A stretch of 30,577 nucleotides of DNA, taken from IMG/VR virus record IMGVR_UViG_3300037042_001926, positions 1-30,577 of that record. One strand, 5' to 3'. A program made the translations under genes and the position numbers. Origin of the DNA: a virus. Of the stretch, positions 17,349 to 24,216 are shown one piece after another (position 1 is the first letter of the stretch; each line of letters opens with the position of its first letter). Under the pieces are notes generated by a model. The model was not told where the DNA came from, did no database searches, and saw only the letters and a program-made list of their open reading frames with translations.

Positions 17349-18128
17349 TTAGTCTGGGTTTTTAATGTAGATGCCTTCAAACTCAGCAGAAACATTTGAA
17401 GCCCCCGCTGAAGCAATCGCCCTAATCTCGATGTCTGTCTTTTCAGTAAAAGCAAGGGGGGTGTGTAGGTCAAGTATGAAGTCACCGTTGCCGGGGGTAC
17501 GCGCTGAACTTTGAATTCTAAACACGCCACCCAATGGGCGCTGAATCAACTGAAAGTTGGTCGATGCGTTTGCGGTTGAGTTTGCGGATGTGAAGTAAAC
17601 TCCCATCAAATACAAGGTGTACCCTGCTGGCACTGTCCAAAACGCCATTTGTGTTTGGTTTGCGGTAAGGGTAATCATGCCGTAAACGGTTGCAGGTACA
17701 CCAGAAGTAACAGTGCCTGTACCAGCATAGATAGTGCCTGCGGCAGTTGCTCCAGAACCAGCGGTGGTCACATACATACGAGAAATACGCAAGTAACTGT
17801 TGCCAGTGTTGACTGCTGTTTGCCCATCTAAAAGGACAGACTCGCTAATTTCGTTGTAATTTGCATCAAGACCAAAAATAGCAATTGTTCTTGCGCCAGT
17901 TCCGCCAGAAGCATCGTCTGCGCTTGAACTAGAAATTTTCATTACAGTGGCAGAAGCGGGGTACACATATGTACCGCCTTGCGCCCAAACTGTTTCAACA
18001 GATGTACCAACATCGCCGTTGATACCAAATTTAAATAAGGTTTTGTGACCATCAACTTGCCCACGGGCAACTTGCAATTCAAACGGCTCATATGCGCCTT
18101 GGCGCGTTGCGGAAGAGTAAGTTCCCAT
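17349..18128 (-). CDS. Beta-rich structural protein (259 aa)
   Basis: A 259-residue Gly/Thr/Ala-rich protein with an N-terminal segment YEPFELQVARGQVDGHKTLF and long beta stretches, including YEPF, VWAQGGTYVYPASATVMKIS, ARTIAIFGLDANYNEISESV and MAFWTVPAGYTLYLMGVYFT. This is the composition of a virion surface or decoration protein. It starts at ATG 18128 with GGAG eight bases upstream. A UUCG-capped hairpin lies just before it in the transcript, which could lower its expression relative to the capsid genes or act as a processing signal. No more exact function can be given. Confidence 0.76.
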   Translation of the reverse strand: MGTYSSATRQGAYEPFELQVARGQVDGHKTLFKFGINGDVGTSVETVWAQGGTYVYPASATVMKISSSSADDASGGTGARTIAIFGLDANYNEISESVLLDGQTAVNTGNSYLRISRMYVTTAGSGATAAGTIYAGTGTVTSGVPATVYGMITLTANQTQMAFWTVPAGYTLYLMGVYFTSANSTANASTNFQLIQRPLGGVFRIQSSARTPGNGDFILDLHTPLAFTEKTDIEIRAIASAGASNVSAEFEGIYIKNPD

Positions 18129-18147
18129 TATTTAATCTCCAATTAGA

Positions 18148-18169
18148 AGCGGGGGCCGAAGCCCCCACT
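18148..18169 (-). terminator. UUCG-capped GC hairpin, candidate (leaky) terminator or processing site
   Basis: On the minus strand the RNA would form AGUGGGGGC-UUCG-GCCCCCGCU. That is six GC pairs plus G-U, G-C and A-U pairs around a stable UUCG tetraloop. The outer G-U pair works only on the minus strand, supporting that orientation. It sits between the KKGG-protein stop and the next Shine-Dalgarno. No long U-tract follows (UCUAAUUGG), so complete termination is doubtful. Confidence 0.65.
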
Positions 18170-18172
18170 TTA

Positions 18173-19306
18173 CTAGCACTTAGCGCTGCCGCCTTTTTTC
18201 AGTGGCGTTACCGTGACCGACTCTTTCGACTTGGTCACGCTTTTCGGATTCACAAACCCGCGACCGGCGCCTGCTTCCTTCTTGGAAGAGAACAGGCTAT
18301 CAATCATGCCTTGGGCCTTTTTTGCAAAGCCCATACCCATTGGAGGCTCCTCCAAAGTTGCGTTATAAGCACCTTTGCTAAGGTCCTGTATATCGCCGCC
18401 AGTGGACTTGTGCATCACTCTTCCGCCCTTCTTGAAGGTGCCAGATAGCCGGTCAATGGAGACCGGCGCAGAAGGAGCTTTGCGACCTTCAGGCATTGCT
18501 ACGGCGCGGCCAGTGTTAACACTGCCCCCCGTAGCGAAGTGCTTTTTTACAGCACCGCCTTTTTTGTAGCCGCCAGCATTAGCTTCCTTGACTTCACCAG
18601 TGGTGGTGTTGGTCTTGCCGGGAGGGGTTCCATTGGCTGGACGGTTTTCCCAGTTTACGGTGCCGCCATCAGCATACTTCATCATGGCTTTCCCGCCATG
18701 CTTGAATCCGCCAGCATTAGACATGCGCACGCCACCAGTTTTACCTGAAGTCGTATCCAGCTTGTCGCCGTCAACAACCTTGGTGTTCTTGAACTGCTTG
18801 GCAACGCTGTCAGAGACAGTTCCGCCAGTTGCATAGCCAGCCGGACGAGCCAGCTTGACGCCAGTTGAGCCGCCCTTTTTCAAGCCCTTCATGGACTCTT
18901 GGCGGTCATGCTTGTCGTCCATCTTGGAGCTTTCCCAAGACTTCTTGGACATGCCATGTTTCTTGGCAAGCTTTGCGTCTTGAGCCTCGTCCTTGGCCGA
19001 GCCCTCGAACTTTCCGCCCTTTTTCATGGGGCGCATCATTCCGCCGGTTGACGGCGCAGGCATAGGAGGTGGAGCAGCCACGGTGCGGGGCATAGGACGG
19101 CGTTTAGCGGCCATGGCGCGTGCAATAGGACCCAAGACAGGGATTGCTGCGTCAGGCATCATTCCGCCCATAGCCATGCGGTTCATGGGCTTGTGATCAT
19201 GCTCGCCCTTGGAGTTCTTCATGTTCACATGGCCGCCCTTTTTGAGCCTCAGAATAACTGAAGGCTCCGTGGTTTCCATCTTAACCATTGGTTTAAATTG
19301 ACCCAT
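18173..19306 (-). CDS. Basic KKGG-repeat protein (377 aa), putative virion-associated
   Basis: A strongly basic, Gly/Lys/Met-rich, probably disordered protein. About ten copies of an aromatic/aliphatic-x-x-Gly-Gly motif are spread over it: LKKGGHV (21), MKKGGKF (94), LKKGGST (142), YATGGTV (158), FKHGGKA (201), YADGGTV (211), YKKGGAV (247), FATGGSV (257), FKKGGRV (291) and the C-terminal LKKGGSAKC. The ATG at 19306 has AGGAGG six bases upstream, so expression should be high. The basic charge and position next to capsid and surface protein genes suggest DNA or capsid binding inside the head, or a multivalent assembly linker. Both ideas are inference; GG-motif proteins of this type are seen in phages without assigned function. 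Confidence 0.75.
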   Translation of the reverse strand: MGQFKPMVKMETTEPSVILRLKKGGHVNMKNSKGEHDHKPMNRMAMGGMMPDAAIPVLGPIARAMAAKRRPMPRTVAAPPPMPAPSTGGMMRPMKKGGKFEGSAKDEAQDAKLAKKHGMSKKSWESSKMDDKHDRQESMKGLKKGGSTGVKLARPAGYATGGTVSDSVAKQFKNTKVVDGDKLDTTSGKTGGVRMSNAGGFKHGGKAMMKYADGGTVNWENRPANGTPPGKTNTTTGEVKEANAGGYKKGGAVKKHFATGGSVNTGRAVAMPEGRKAPSAPVSIDRLSGTFKKGGRVMHKSTGGDIQDLSKGAYNATLEEPPMGMGFAKKAQGMIDSLFSSKKEAGAGRGFVNPKSVTKSKESVTVTPLKKGGSAKC

Positions 19307-19318
19307 GATGGCCTCCTA

Positions 19319-20311
19319 TTAGGAAACGAGGTTTTGATTGACACCAAAAGCACCGATACGGGTTGCATTGGGGCCGACGGAGATGGCAGGAAGCATGATG
19401 CCAAGTACCAAGCGCTTGATACCGTCTGGTGCGGTGGATGGGCTGAATGTACCGCGCACATCACCACTGGTGGTGCTTGTAGTACCAGTATCAGCAGCAG
19501 CCAAAGTACCAGTGTCGAGGGTGAAGCCGGAACTCCAGCCGACGTGGCATATGTACACGCCGCTCGTAACACGAACAGGAATACCAAGCAACTGAGTCGT
19601 ACCAACCGTAATGGTCGATGTAGTGCCGCCTGTGCCTACAACGCTCAAGATTTGATAAAAGGCTTTCTTGCCGTTGGTAGTGGTAGACGCTACAGCACCT
19701 GAGGCAATGACTTCGCTCATGGGCTGGCCGTACTGATCCCAGCCTGTGATCGTGATGTTGGAGCTAACAGTTGTACCAGTACCAGTTGTCACGCTCAGGG
19801 CGCGTGGGCAATCCAGTTGGGTCACTGTCTGTCCATCAGGACGAACAACGCGCTTACCACCCAATGTGCTGGTCGTCAGCAACGTCAGGGCGCCTGCGCC
19901 AGTAGGAGTTTGCGAAGCGCAAATATTTGCAGCATTTGCAGTCAAGGGGACAACGTCAAACACATAAATACGACCCAGTGGGCCGACGCCTGTGTCCATC
20001 TGCGACGGGTCAGCCAAGTAATTTTGGCCTTGCGTGTAGATGGTTGTGCTAGATGCAGTCTGAGACACGTTAACGGTGTAGGTTCCTACGCCGCCAGTGC
20101 CAGTGCCGTACCCCGTAATGTAGGTGCCGGCGGTGACGCCAGTGCCGTTTACCCATTGACCGATGGAAATCGGGTCACCCTGCAAAACAGCAGTGATGGT
20201 AAGAGTGGTGGTTCCAATCGATCCTGTGTAAGTACCGGATGTTGGGTAAGTTGCCGTGCCCATAGCGGTGGGCGCCGTACCTAAGAATAGGTCGTCTGAA
20301 AATTGAGGCAT
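19319..20311 (-). CDS. Beta-rich virion protein carrying the shared module (330 aa)
   Basis: A 330-residue Thr/Gly/Val-rich protein encoded directly after the major capsid gene. Residues 28-90 are a copy of the beta module found in the nozzle-like protein. The rest alternates strands ([40 protein letters not shown]) and ends [18 protein letters not shown]. The [12 protein letters not shown] segment resembles the 259-residue protein's LDANYNEISESV, so the two may be related. A strong AAGGAG lies eight bases before the ATG. It is probably a capsid-surface or decoration protein, but a minor tail protein is possible. Confidence 0.75.
   Translation of the reverse strand: MPQFSDDLFLGTAPTAMGTATYPTSGTYTGSIGTTTLTITAVLQGDPISIGQWVNGTGVTAGTYITGYGTGTGGVGTYTVNVSQTASSTTIYTQGQNYLADPSQMDTGVGPLGRIYVFDVVPLTANAANICASQTPTGAGALTLLTTSTLGGKRVVRPDGQTVTQLDCPRALSVTTGTGTTVSSNITITGWDQYGQPMSEVIASGAVASTTTNGKKAFYQILSVVGTGGTTSTITVGTTQLLGIPVRVTSGVYICHVGWSSGFTLDTGTLAAADTGTTSTTSGDVRGTFSPSTAPDGIKRLVLGIMLPAISVGPNATRIGAFGVNQNLVS
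20042..20230 (-). repeat. Shared beta module, copy in the 330-aa protein
   Basis: Residues about 28-90 contain [10 protein letters not shown], then [12 protein letters not shown], then [19 protein letters not shown]. Motif order and spacing match copies B and C in the nozzle-like protein at 3385-5580. Edges are approximate. Confidence 0.78.
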
Positions 20312-20351
20312 GGTCTGCTCCTTGAAAAGTTTGACCGATGTTGATAATGGC

Positions 20352-20377
20352 GGGGAGAGATTAGCGGCTCTCTCCCC
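20352..20377 (-). terminator. Hairpin downstream of the major capsid gene
   Basis: Nine perfect pairs (ggggagaga with tctctcccc) enclose an eight-base loop in the 81-base gap between the capsid stop and the next gene. On the minus RNA it is followed by GCCAUUAUC with no U-tract. It could be a partial terminator or could stabilise the 3' end of a capsid mRNA. The stem also forms on the opposite strand, so the orientation is taken from gene direction. Confidence 0.6.
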
Positions 20378-20392
20378 AAGGCCGATTAGCGA

Positions 20393-21307
20393 TTAAACGC
20401 CTGCTGTACCGTACATAGCACGGGGATCAGTCCAGCCCACTTGATAACGCTCGGTGGCCTTGTAGCGCATCGAATCGGTCTCAAAGTCGCCTTCCATGGT
20501 CTTCTCCAGTTCACGGCGCATCAAGAGCTTCATGCCCTCGGGAGCGTCGGTCTGGACCCACCATGCGTTAGCGCTGGTCAGACGGCTGATAACAGCGGCA
20601 CCTTCGTCCAGCAAGCCGATAGACTTGACGGGGTTGATGTCGTTGTTTGCAGTGCCTGCACGCAGAACAGACTTCAGCAGAACCTCGGCTTGGAAAATAT
20701 TGCCGGGGGCGACCACCAGTTGGCGGGGCACCAGACGAATCTTCTTGCCGTTGTTGTCCACAGCTTGGCGAATCTGAATCAGCATCTGCTCGAGAGATGT
20801 CTGCGACAGGTTTGCCGAAGTGGACAGTTGGTTGCTGAAAGTACCGTTCACGATGGGGTGAGCAGTGCTGATCAGGGATACGCCGTCGCCGCCGACATAC
20901 GACGAGTTGAACGCACGGTTCAAAACGTTCGCAGACAGGGTTTCCTTGGTTTCAATCAGAGATTGAGCCAAGTGCTTAGCGTAGACCTGACCGATACGGA
21001 TGTGGTCACCGTCCTCAACCAAAACTTTGGTCAGAGCGAATGCCAAACCATAGACTTGGTAGACATAGCGCTGGAGGAACAGAACACCACCTTGTTGGTA
21101 CGAAACCGGAGTGCCGTCAGGCAACTGCGGAGCCGCGCCAAAACCGTACAGAACCGGCTCTTCGTGGTAGTTACGGGGGATACCATTTTCCTCGCGGAAA
21201 ACGCGCGACCACTCGTCTTTACGTTGGTCATAGACTCCATCGAAGCATTCGTTGAGGATAGGTTCAACAATACTACGGAAGTCCGTACTTCTCATTGGTG
21301 CAGCCAT
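20393..21307 (-). CDS. Major capsid protein (Mu gpT-like, HK97 fold)
   Basis: A 304-residue protein with helical N-terminus (FRSIVEPILNECFDGVYDQR), a P-domain-like part (QVYGLAFALTKVLVEDGDHI, KHLAQSLIETKETLSANVLN) and SLISTAHP, a motif typical of the Mu-type major head family. It ends RYQVGWTDPRAMYGTAGV. Its size fits an HK97-fold capsid subunit. The position after the scaffold-like and decoration-like genes, with an excellent GGAG eight bases before the ATG and a hairpin after the stop, fits the most abundantly made virion protein. The long antisense frame is a shadow. Confidence 0.9.
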   Translation of the reverse strand: MAAPMRSTDFRSIVEPILNECFDGVYDQRKDEWSRVFREENGIPRNYHEEPVLYGFGAAPQLPDGTPVSYQQGGVLFLQRYVYQVYGLAFALTKVLVEDGDHIRIGQVYAKHLAQSLIETKETLSANVLNRAFNSSYVGGDGVSLISTAHPIVNGTFSNQLSTSANLSQTSLEQMLIQIRQAVDNNGKKIRLVPRQLVVAPGNIFQAEVLLKSVLRAGTANNDINPVKSIGLLDEGAAVISRLTSANAWWVQTDAPEGMKLLMRRELEKTMEGDFETDSMRYKATERYQVGWTDPRAMYGTAGV

Positions 21308-21318
21308 TTAACTACTCC

Positions 21319-21933
21319 TTAGACAATAGCTGTCACAGAACCGAAGTACTGAGACGAAGCGTTGACAACACGAACAATAACGTAGGCGTCACCCCAAGCG
21401 TTATCGGCATACGGGGCGATGTCAACGACACGCATCTGACCTTGTGAGCCGTTGGCCACAGCGGTAGAAACACCAAGAGCCGTCGAAGACAGGCCAGTAG
21501 TGCTAGAACCAGATGTAACGGTAAAGCCAGTACCAGCGGAGAAGTTGTATTCGCCGCCAAGAGAGGTCTGAGCAATGGTTGCGTCGGTTTGGATTTCGTA
21601 AACGATGTTTTGATCGTTGTAGAAATACGCAACACACGATCCGGTCACATATGCTGTGCTTGCGGGCCAGTAGTTGCTAACACGACGACGACCAGTGGTA
21701 TCAGTCCACTCGACGCCAGCAAAAGCACCAGTCCAAACACCAGTCGCAGCAGCGTTGGTGATCGTACCTGCCGCGACAGAAGTACCGGCAGTACTGTTGT
21801 AGCGAATTGGTGCGCCTTTCAAAATGTCTGTGGAATATCCAGAGACGATACCGCCAGCCAGAGCCTGTGCACGATCCAATCCGCTAGGATGGTATGCAGG
21901 GCGTAAGCCGAACGGAGCAGAGGTTGTACTCAT
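21319..21933 (-). CDS. Candidate capsid decoration protein (204 aa)
   Basis: A 204-residue protein beginning MSTTSAPFGLRPAYHPSGLD, followed by an Ala/Thr/Ser/Gly-rich beta body (TDILKGAPIRYNSTAG, GAFAGVEWTDTTGRRRVSN, SCVAYFYNDQNIVYEIQTDA, WGDAYVIVRVV). Genes of this size and composition immediately before the capsid gene often encode decoration or stabilisation proteins. GGAG lies ten bases before the ATG. No cleavage or enzyme motif is visible. The role is inferred from position and composition. Confidence 0.75.
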   Translation of the reverse strand: MSTTSAPFGLRPAYHPSGLDRAQALAGGIVSGYSTDILKGAPIRYNSTAGTSVAAGTITNAAATGVWTGAFAGVEWTDTTGRRRVSNYWPASTAYVTGSCVAYFYNDQNIVYEIQTDATIAQTSLGGEYNFSAGTGFTVTSGSSTTGLSSTALGVSTAVANGSQGQMRVVDIAPYADNAWGDAYVIVRVVNASSQYFGSVTAIV

Positions 21934-21965
21934 AAGTTCTTACTCCAAGTTAGTTAACAAGTCCG

Positions 21966-22505
21966 TCAGGAAAATACCGGAACGGGCATAGGTTTATCAA
22001 GCTCACTGATACCTTCGCCTTCGACCATACCTAAACGTCGACCATTACTATCTCGTCCAATTTGCTGCTCAGCTTGAACACGGATTTTGTCCGCCTCGTC
22101 CTGAGGTGCAAAGTGGTGAAGTTCCTCCATAATCTGTTGAAAGATGTCTAGGGGAATCTTGTGGAGAATCATCTCGTTGCAAGCAACAAGTCCTGAGTGT
22201 TCACCTGCTTTAACTTTAAAGTTTTCAAAGCCCGGAACCTCGTCGATGGTGACTGGCGTGTACCCCATCCGCTGACGCTTATGGATTGGGTCATACCCGT
22301 TTGTGGAAGAAAGCCAAATACAGTGAAACCCCGGAATATCAGGGGGGGTCGGTAGGGATTCTTGAACCCACTCGTTGCGGAACATCTTACGACGCTCCTG
22401 TTGACTTGCCAACTCATTTGAAGCGGAACCGCGTTGACTATCTTGCTTTGCGCGAGACTCGCGTCCACCAAGTGAGAGGTCTTTTTTCAATCGTTCATCT
22501 GACAT
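21966..22505 (-). CDS. Hypothetical protein of the capsid module (179 aa)
   Basis: The N-terminal third is highly charged and probably disordered (MSDERLKKDLSLGGRESRAK and on). It is followed by a compact domain with PGFHCIWLSSTNGYDPIHKR and YTPVTIDEVPGFENFKV, and then a helical, acidic C-terminus (LDIFQQIMEELHHFAPQDEA). A GAG Shine-Dalgarno precedes the ATG. It lies between the scaffold-like and decoration-like genes and is likely to take part in head assembly. I do not recognise a characterised family. Confidence 0.75.
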   Translation of the reverse strand: MSDERLKKDLSLGGRESRAKQDSQRGSASNELASQQERRKMFRNEWVQESLPTPPDIPGFHCIWLSSTNGYDPIHKRQRMGYTPVTIDEVPGFENFKVKAGEHSGLVACNEMILHKIPLDIFQQIMEELHHFAPQDEADKIRVQAEQQIGRDSNGRRLGMVEGEGISELDKPMPVPVFS

Positions 22506-22507
22506 AA

Positions 22508-23437
22508 TTAACTCCTATTCATGCGGTCATATTCTGCATACTTGCGGATCATCTTTTCACGCTCTGTTGGGTTGTCCCAACGTCCTGCTTCTTTGATGGC
22601 CCGCACTCGCTCTGGCGACAAACGAAATTCGTTGCCACCAGCCATCCTTGAGGATTCGCGACCAGAACTTGTAACCACGGAACGGGGTCTCCTATTTGAC
22701 GAACGACCGTCGCCCCCATTGTAATGGTGCGGCAAATACTTCGTCAATCGATTATCCAACTCTTCCCAATAGTCGGGATCGGTCGGGTCCCAGCCGTCTT
22801 TAAGCATCGACTCGTCGACCTTAATGGCGATTTGGGAGTCGGTATCCCCCCCGTTGGGGTCATACCAGTTGTTTCGGGACATCCAATCCTCGGCGTTTTT
22901 CTTCAGCCGGGGGTCAGCCGCCTTGGGAATACTAGAGGGATCAGGGGTGGAAACAACCTTTTTCTTCAGGTTATTGAGGGCCTCAACTTGGTTCCGGGCC
23001 TCGTACCAAATCTCCTGAGCGTTAGCCAAGGCAGTCCCGTCAGCCACCTCGGTGGCCTGTTTGATCTGCTCTTTGGCGTACTGAAGGCGCATTTGGGCGT
23101 CCTCAATGGCCTTGTCCACCCGGGCAACGTCGGCGCCTGCCGATCGCTTCTCAAGTGCGACCAGCCGCTCCGCCATCTGCTCATTCTGGCGCTTGAGCGA
23201 GTTGATCAGGTGGCTGGATTCATTGATTTTGGCCTTGTGGAACCGTTTTTTGAGAGTTCTTTCCTCCCGGCGGGCTGCTCGGATAGCCTCACGGTCCGGA
23301 TCGGACCCTGCTGCATCGTTTGAGCCACGGTTGTCTTCCATGTCGTCGGGAGACTCCATGTGTTCGGGCAGGGATACGGTCGCGGAGCCGTCGCTCTCCT
23401 CGTCCACCTGCATTTCAAGCTTTTCTGTTGAGTTCAT
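22508..23437 (-). CDS. Scaffold-like coiled-coil protein (309 aa)
   Basis: The N-terminus is acidic (about residues 1-50), followed by a long charged helix with coiled-coil character (about 50-160: REERTLKKRFHKAKINESSH, INSLKRQNEQMAERLVALEK). A Trp-rich segment comes next (AEDWMSRNNWYDPNGGDTDS, DGWDPTDPDYWEELDNRL) and then a basic C-terminal helix. This shape is typical of internal scaffolding proteins, where the C-terminal part contacts the capsid subunit. The gene lies upstream of the capsid gene and overlaps the GroES-like stop as ATGA. The scaffold function is inferred from architecture and position. Confidence 0.75.
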   Translation of the reverse strand: MNSTEKLEMQVDEESDGSATVSLPEHMESPDDMEDNRGSNDAAGSDPDREAIRAARREERTLKKRFHKAKINESSHLINSLKRQNEQMAERLVALEKRSAGADVARVDKAIEDAQMRLQYAKEQIKQATEVADGTALANAQEIWYEARNQVEALNNLKKKVVSTPDPSSIPKAADPRLKKNAEDWMSRNNWYDPNGGDTDSQIAIKVDESMLKDGWDPTDPDYWEELDNRLTKYLPHHYNGGDGRSSNRRPRSVVTSSGRESSRMAGGNEFRLSPERVRAIKEAGRWDNPTEREKMIRKYAEYDRMNRS

Positions 23438-23868
23438 AGGAATGCCTTCACTTTCAATGGGTCTGTGGTGACCTTGGCGATCACCTCATGGTCGTTAAAC
23501 ACGCTGAAAAGGGCTGTTTTGCCCTCTTTTGGGTCGCCGTAAGGCACTTCCCAACGGTCCCCGCCCCATTTGGGCATGCGGACGTAGTCACCAATCTCAA
23601 TCCAGTTGCCCTCGGGCCACGGTTCAAGACTGTCGCGTTTTTTGAAAGCTAGTGGACCCATCGAAATGACTTTCGCCACTTGGTTATTCCACTTTTCGGT
23701 TTCCTTGGTCTCTTCAACAAGTACGATTCCAGAAGCGGTCGTCTTTTCTGCCGTGGCACGCCACTGCACAAGAACTCGACCACCTGCTGGGATTGCACCG
23801 GGATCAACTGCTGGAAATGCTTCCTGCAACGCTGCTTCGTTCGAAGCTACCGGTTGTTCATCGCTCAT
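23434..23868 (-). CDS. GroES-like co-chaperonin (144 aa)
   Basis: The Cpn10 layout can be followed along the protein. Residues 27-36 (PAGGRVLVQW) match the first strand. Residues 37-59 form a mobile loop with the chaperonin-binding Ile48-Val49-Leu50 tripeptide in SGIVLVEE. Residues 60-75 (NNQVAKVISMGPLAF) match the GxVxxVG region. Residues 91-125 (EIGDYVRMPKWGG, ALFSVFNDHEVIAKV) match the second half. Bacterial GroES is about 97 residues; the extra length is an N-terminal extension and an inserted loop (76-90). It probably works with the host GroEL to fold the capsid subunit, as T4 gp31 does, and lies among the head genes. The partner is inferred. Confidence 0.83.
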   Translation of the reverse strand: MSDEQPVASNEAALQEAFPAVDPGAIPAGGRVLVQWRATAEKTTASGIVLVEETKETEKWNNQVAKVISMGPLAFKKRDSLEPWPEGNWIEIGDYVRMPKWGGDRWEVPYGDPKEGKTALFSVFNDHEVIAKVTTDPLKVKAFL

Positions 23869-24046
23869 CTACGTCTTCTTCCTTTAAAAGGTTGTTTAAA
23901 ATTTCCAGAGCTTTTGCAAGCCCTTGGTGCTCTCCTACCAGATATTGGTAGGCTTCGTAGCTGTTGGCATTGCCAACAGCCAACGATCCTGCGATACGTC
24001 CTTGTTCAGCTTCTATAGCACCGATAAAGTCGCTGACATACCGCAT
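23858..24046 (-). CDS. Small helical phage protein (62 aa)
   Basis: A 62-residue protein, MRYVSDFIGAIEAEQGRIAG followed by NANSYEAYQYLVGEHQGLAK and an acidic tail (LLKEEDVDER). It is almost entirely helical. The YxxYQxLVGEHQGLxxAL pattern is common in small proteins near the portal gene in short-tailed phages. Its ATG overlaps the previous stop (TAATG) and its 3' end overlaps the GroES-like gene by 11 bases. Function is unknown. Confidence 0.78.
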   Translation of the reverse strand: MRYVSDFIGAIEAEQGRIAGSLAVGNANSYEAYQYLVGEHQGLAKALEILNNLLKEEDVDER

Positions 24047-24216
24047 TATTTTTTCCTCAGAGCGGCCAGACCGCTTTGTTTCTTCTGAGAACCGCTGGAT
24101 TTGGGCTGAGATTTACCGCCGCTCTCCAACTTCGTGCCATCTAGGCTTTGGCCCATGGCAATTCGCTTGTGCATGGGCACGTCAGAGCCCGATTGATTTA
24201 CTTCACGTTCCGCCAT
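24046..24216 (-). CDS. Very small basic phage protein (56 aa)
   Basis: I translated this short frame by hand: it starts MAEREVNQSGSDVPMHKRIA, continues MGQSLDGTKLESGGK, and ends SGLAALRKK. A strong AGGAGG lies five bases before the ATG at 24216. The start is inside the last 14 bases of the portal gene, and the stop overlaps the next gene as TAATG. The VPMHKRIAMGQ segment looks conserved in phage genes next to portals. The C-terminal half is Ser/Lys-rich and probably disordered. A minor head protein is a guess. Confidence 0.8.
   Translation of the reverse strand: MAEREVNQSGSDVPMHKRIAMGQSLDGTKLESGGKSQPKSSGSQKKQSGLAALRKK

Noticed and set aside
20441-21322. 293-codon plus-strand frame opposite the major capsid gene
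   Set aside because: The capsid gene on the other strand has clear family motifs and a ribosome site; overlapping antisense coding of this size is not credible.
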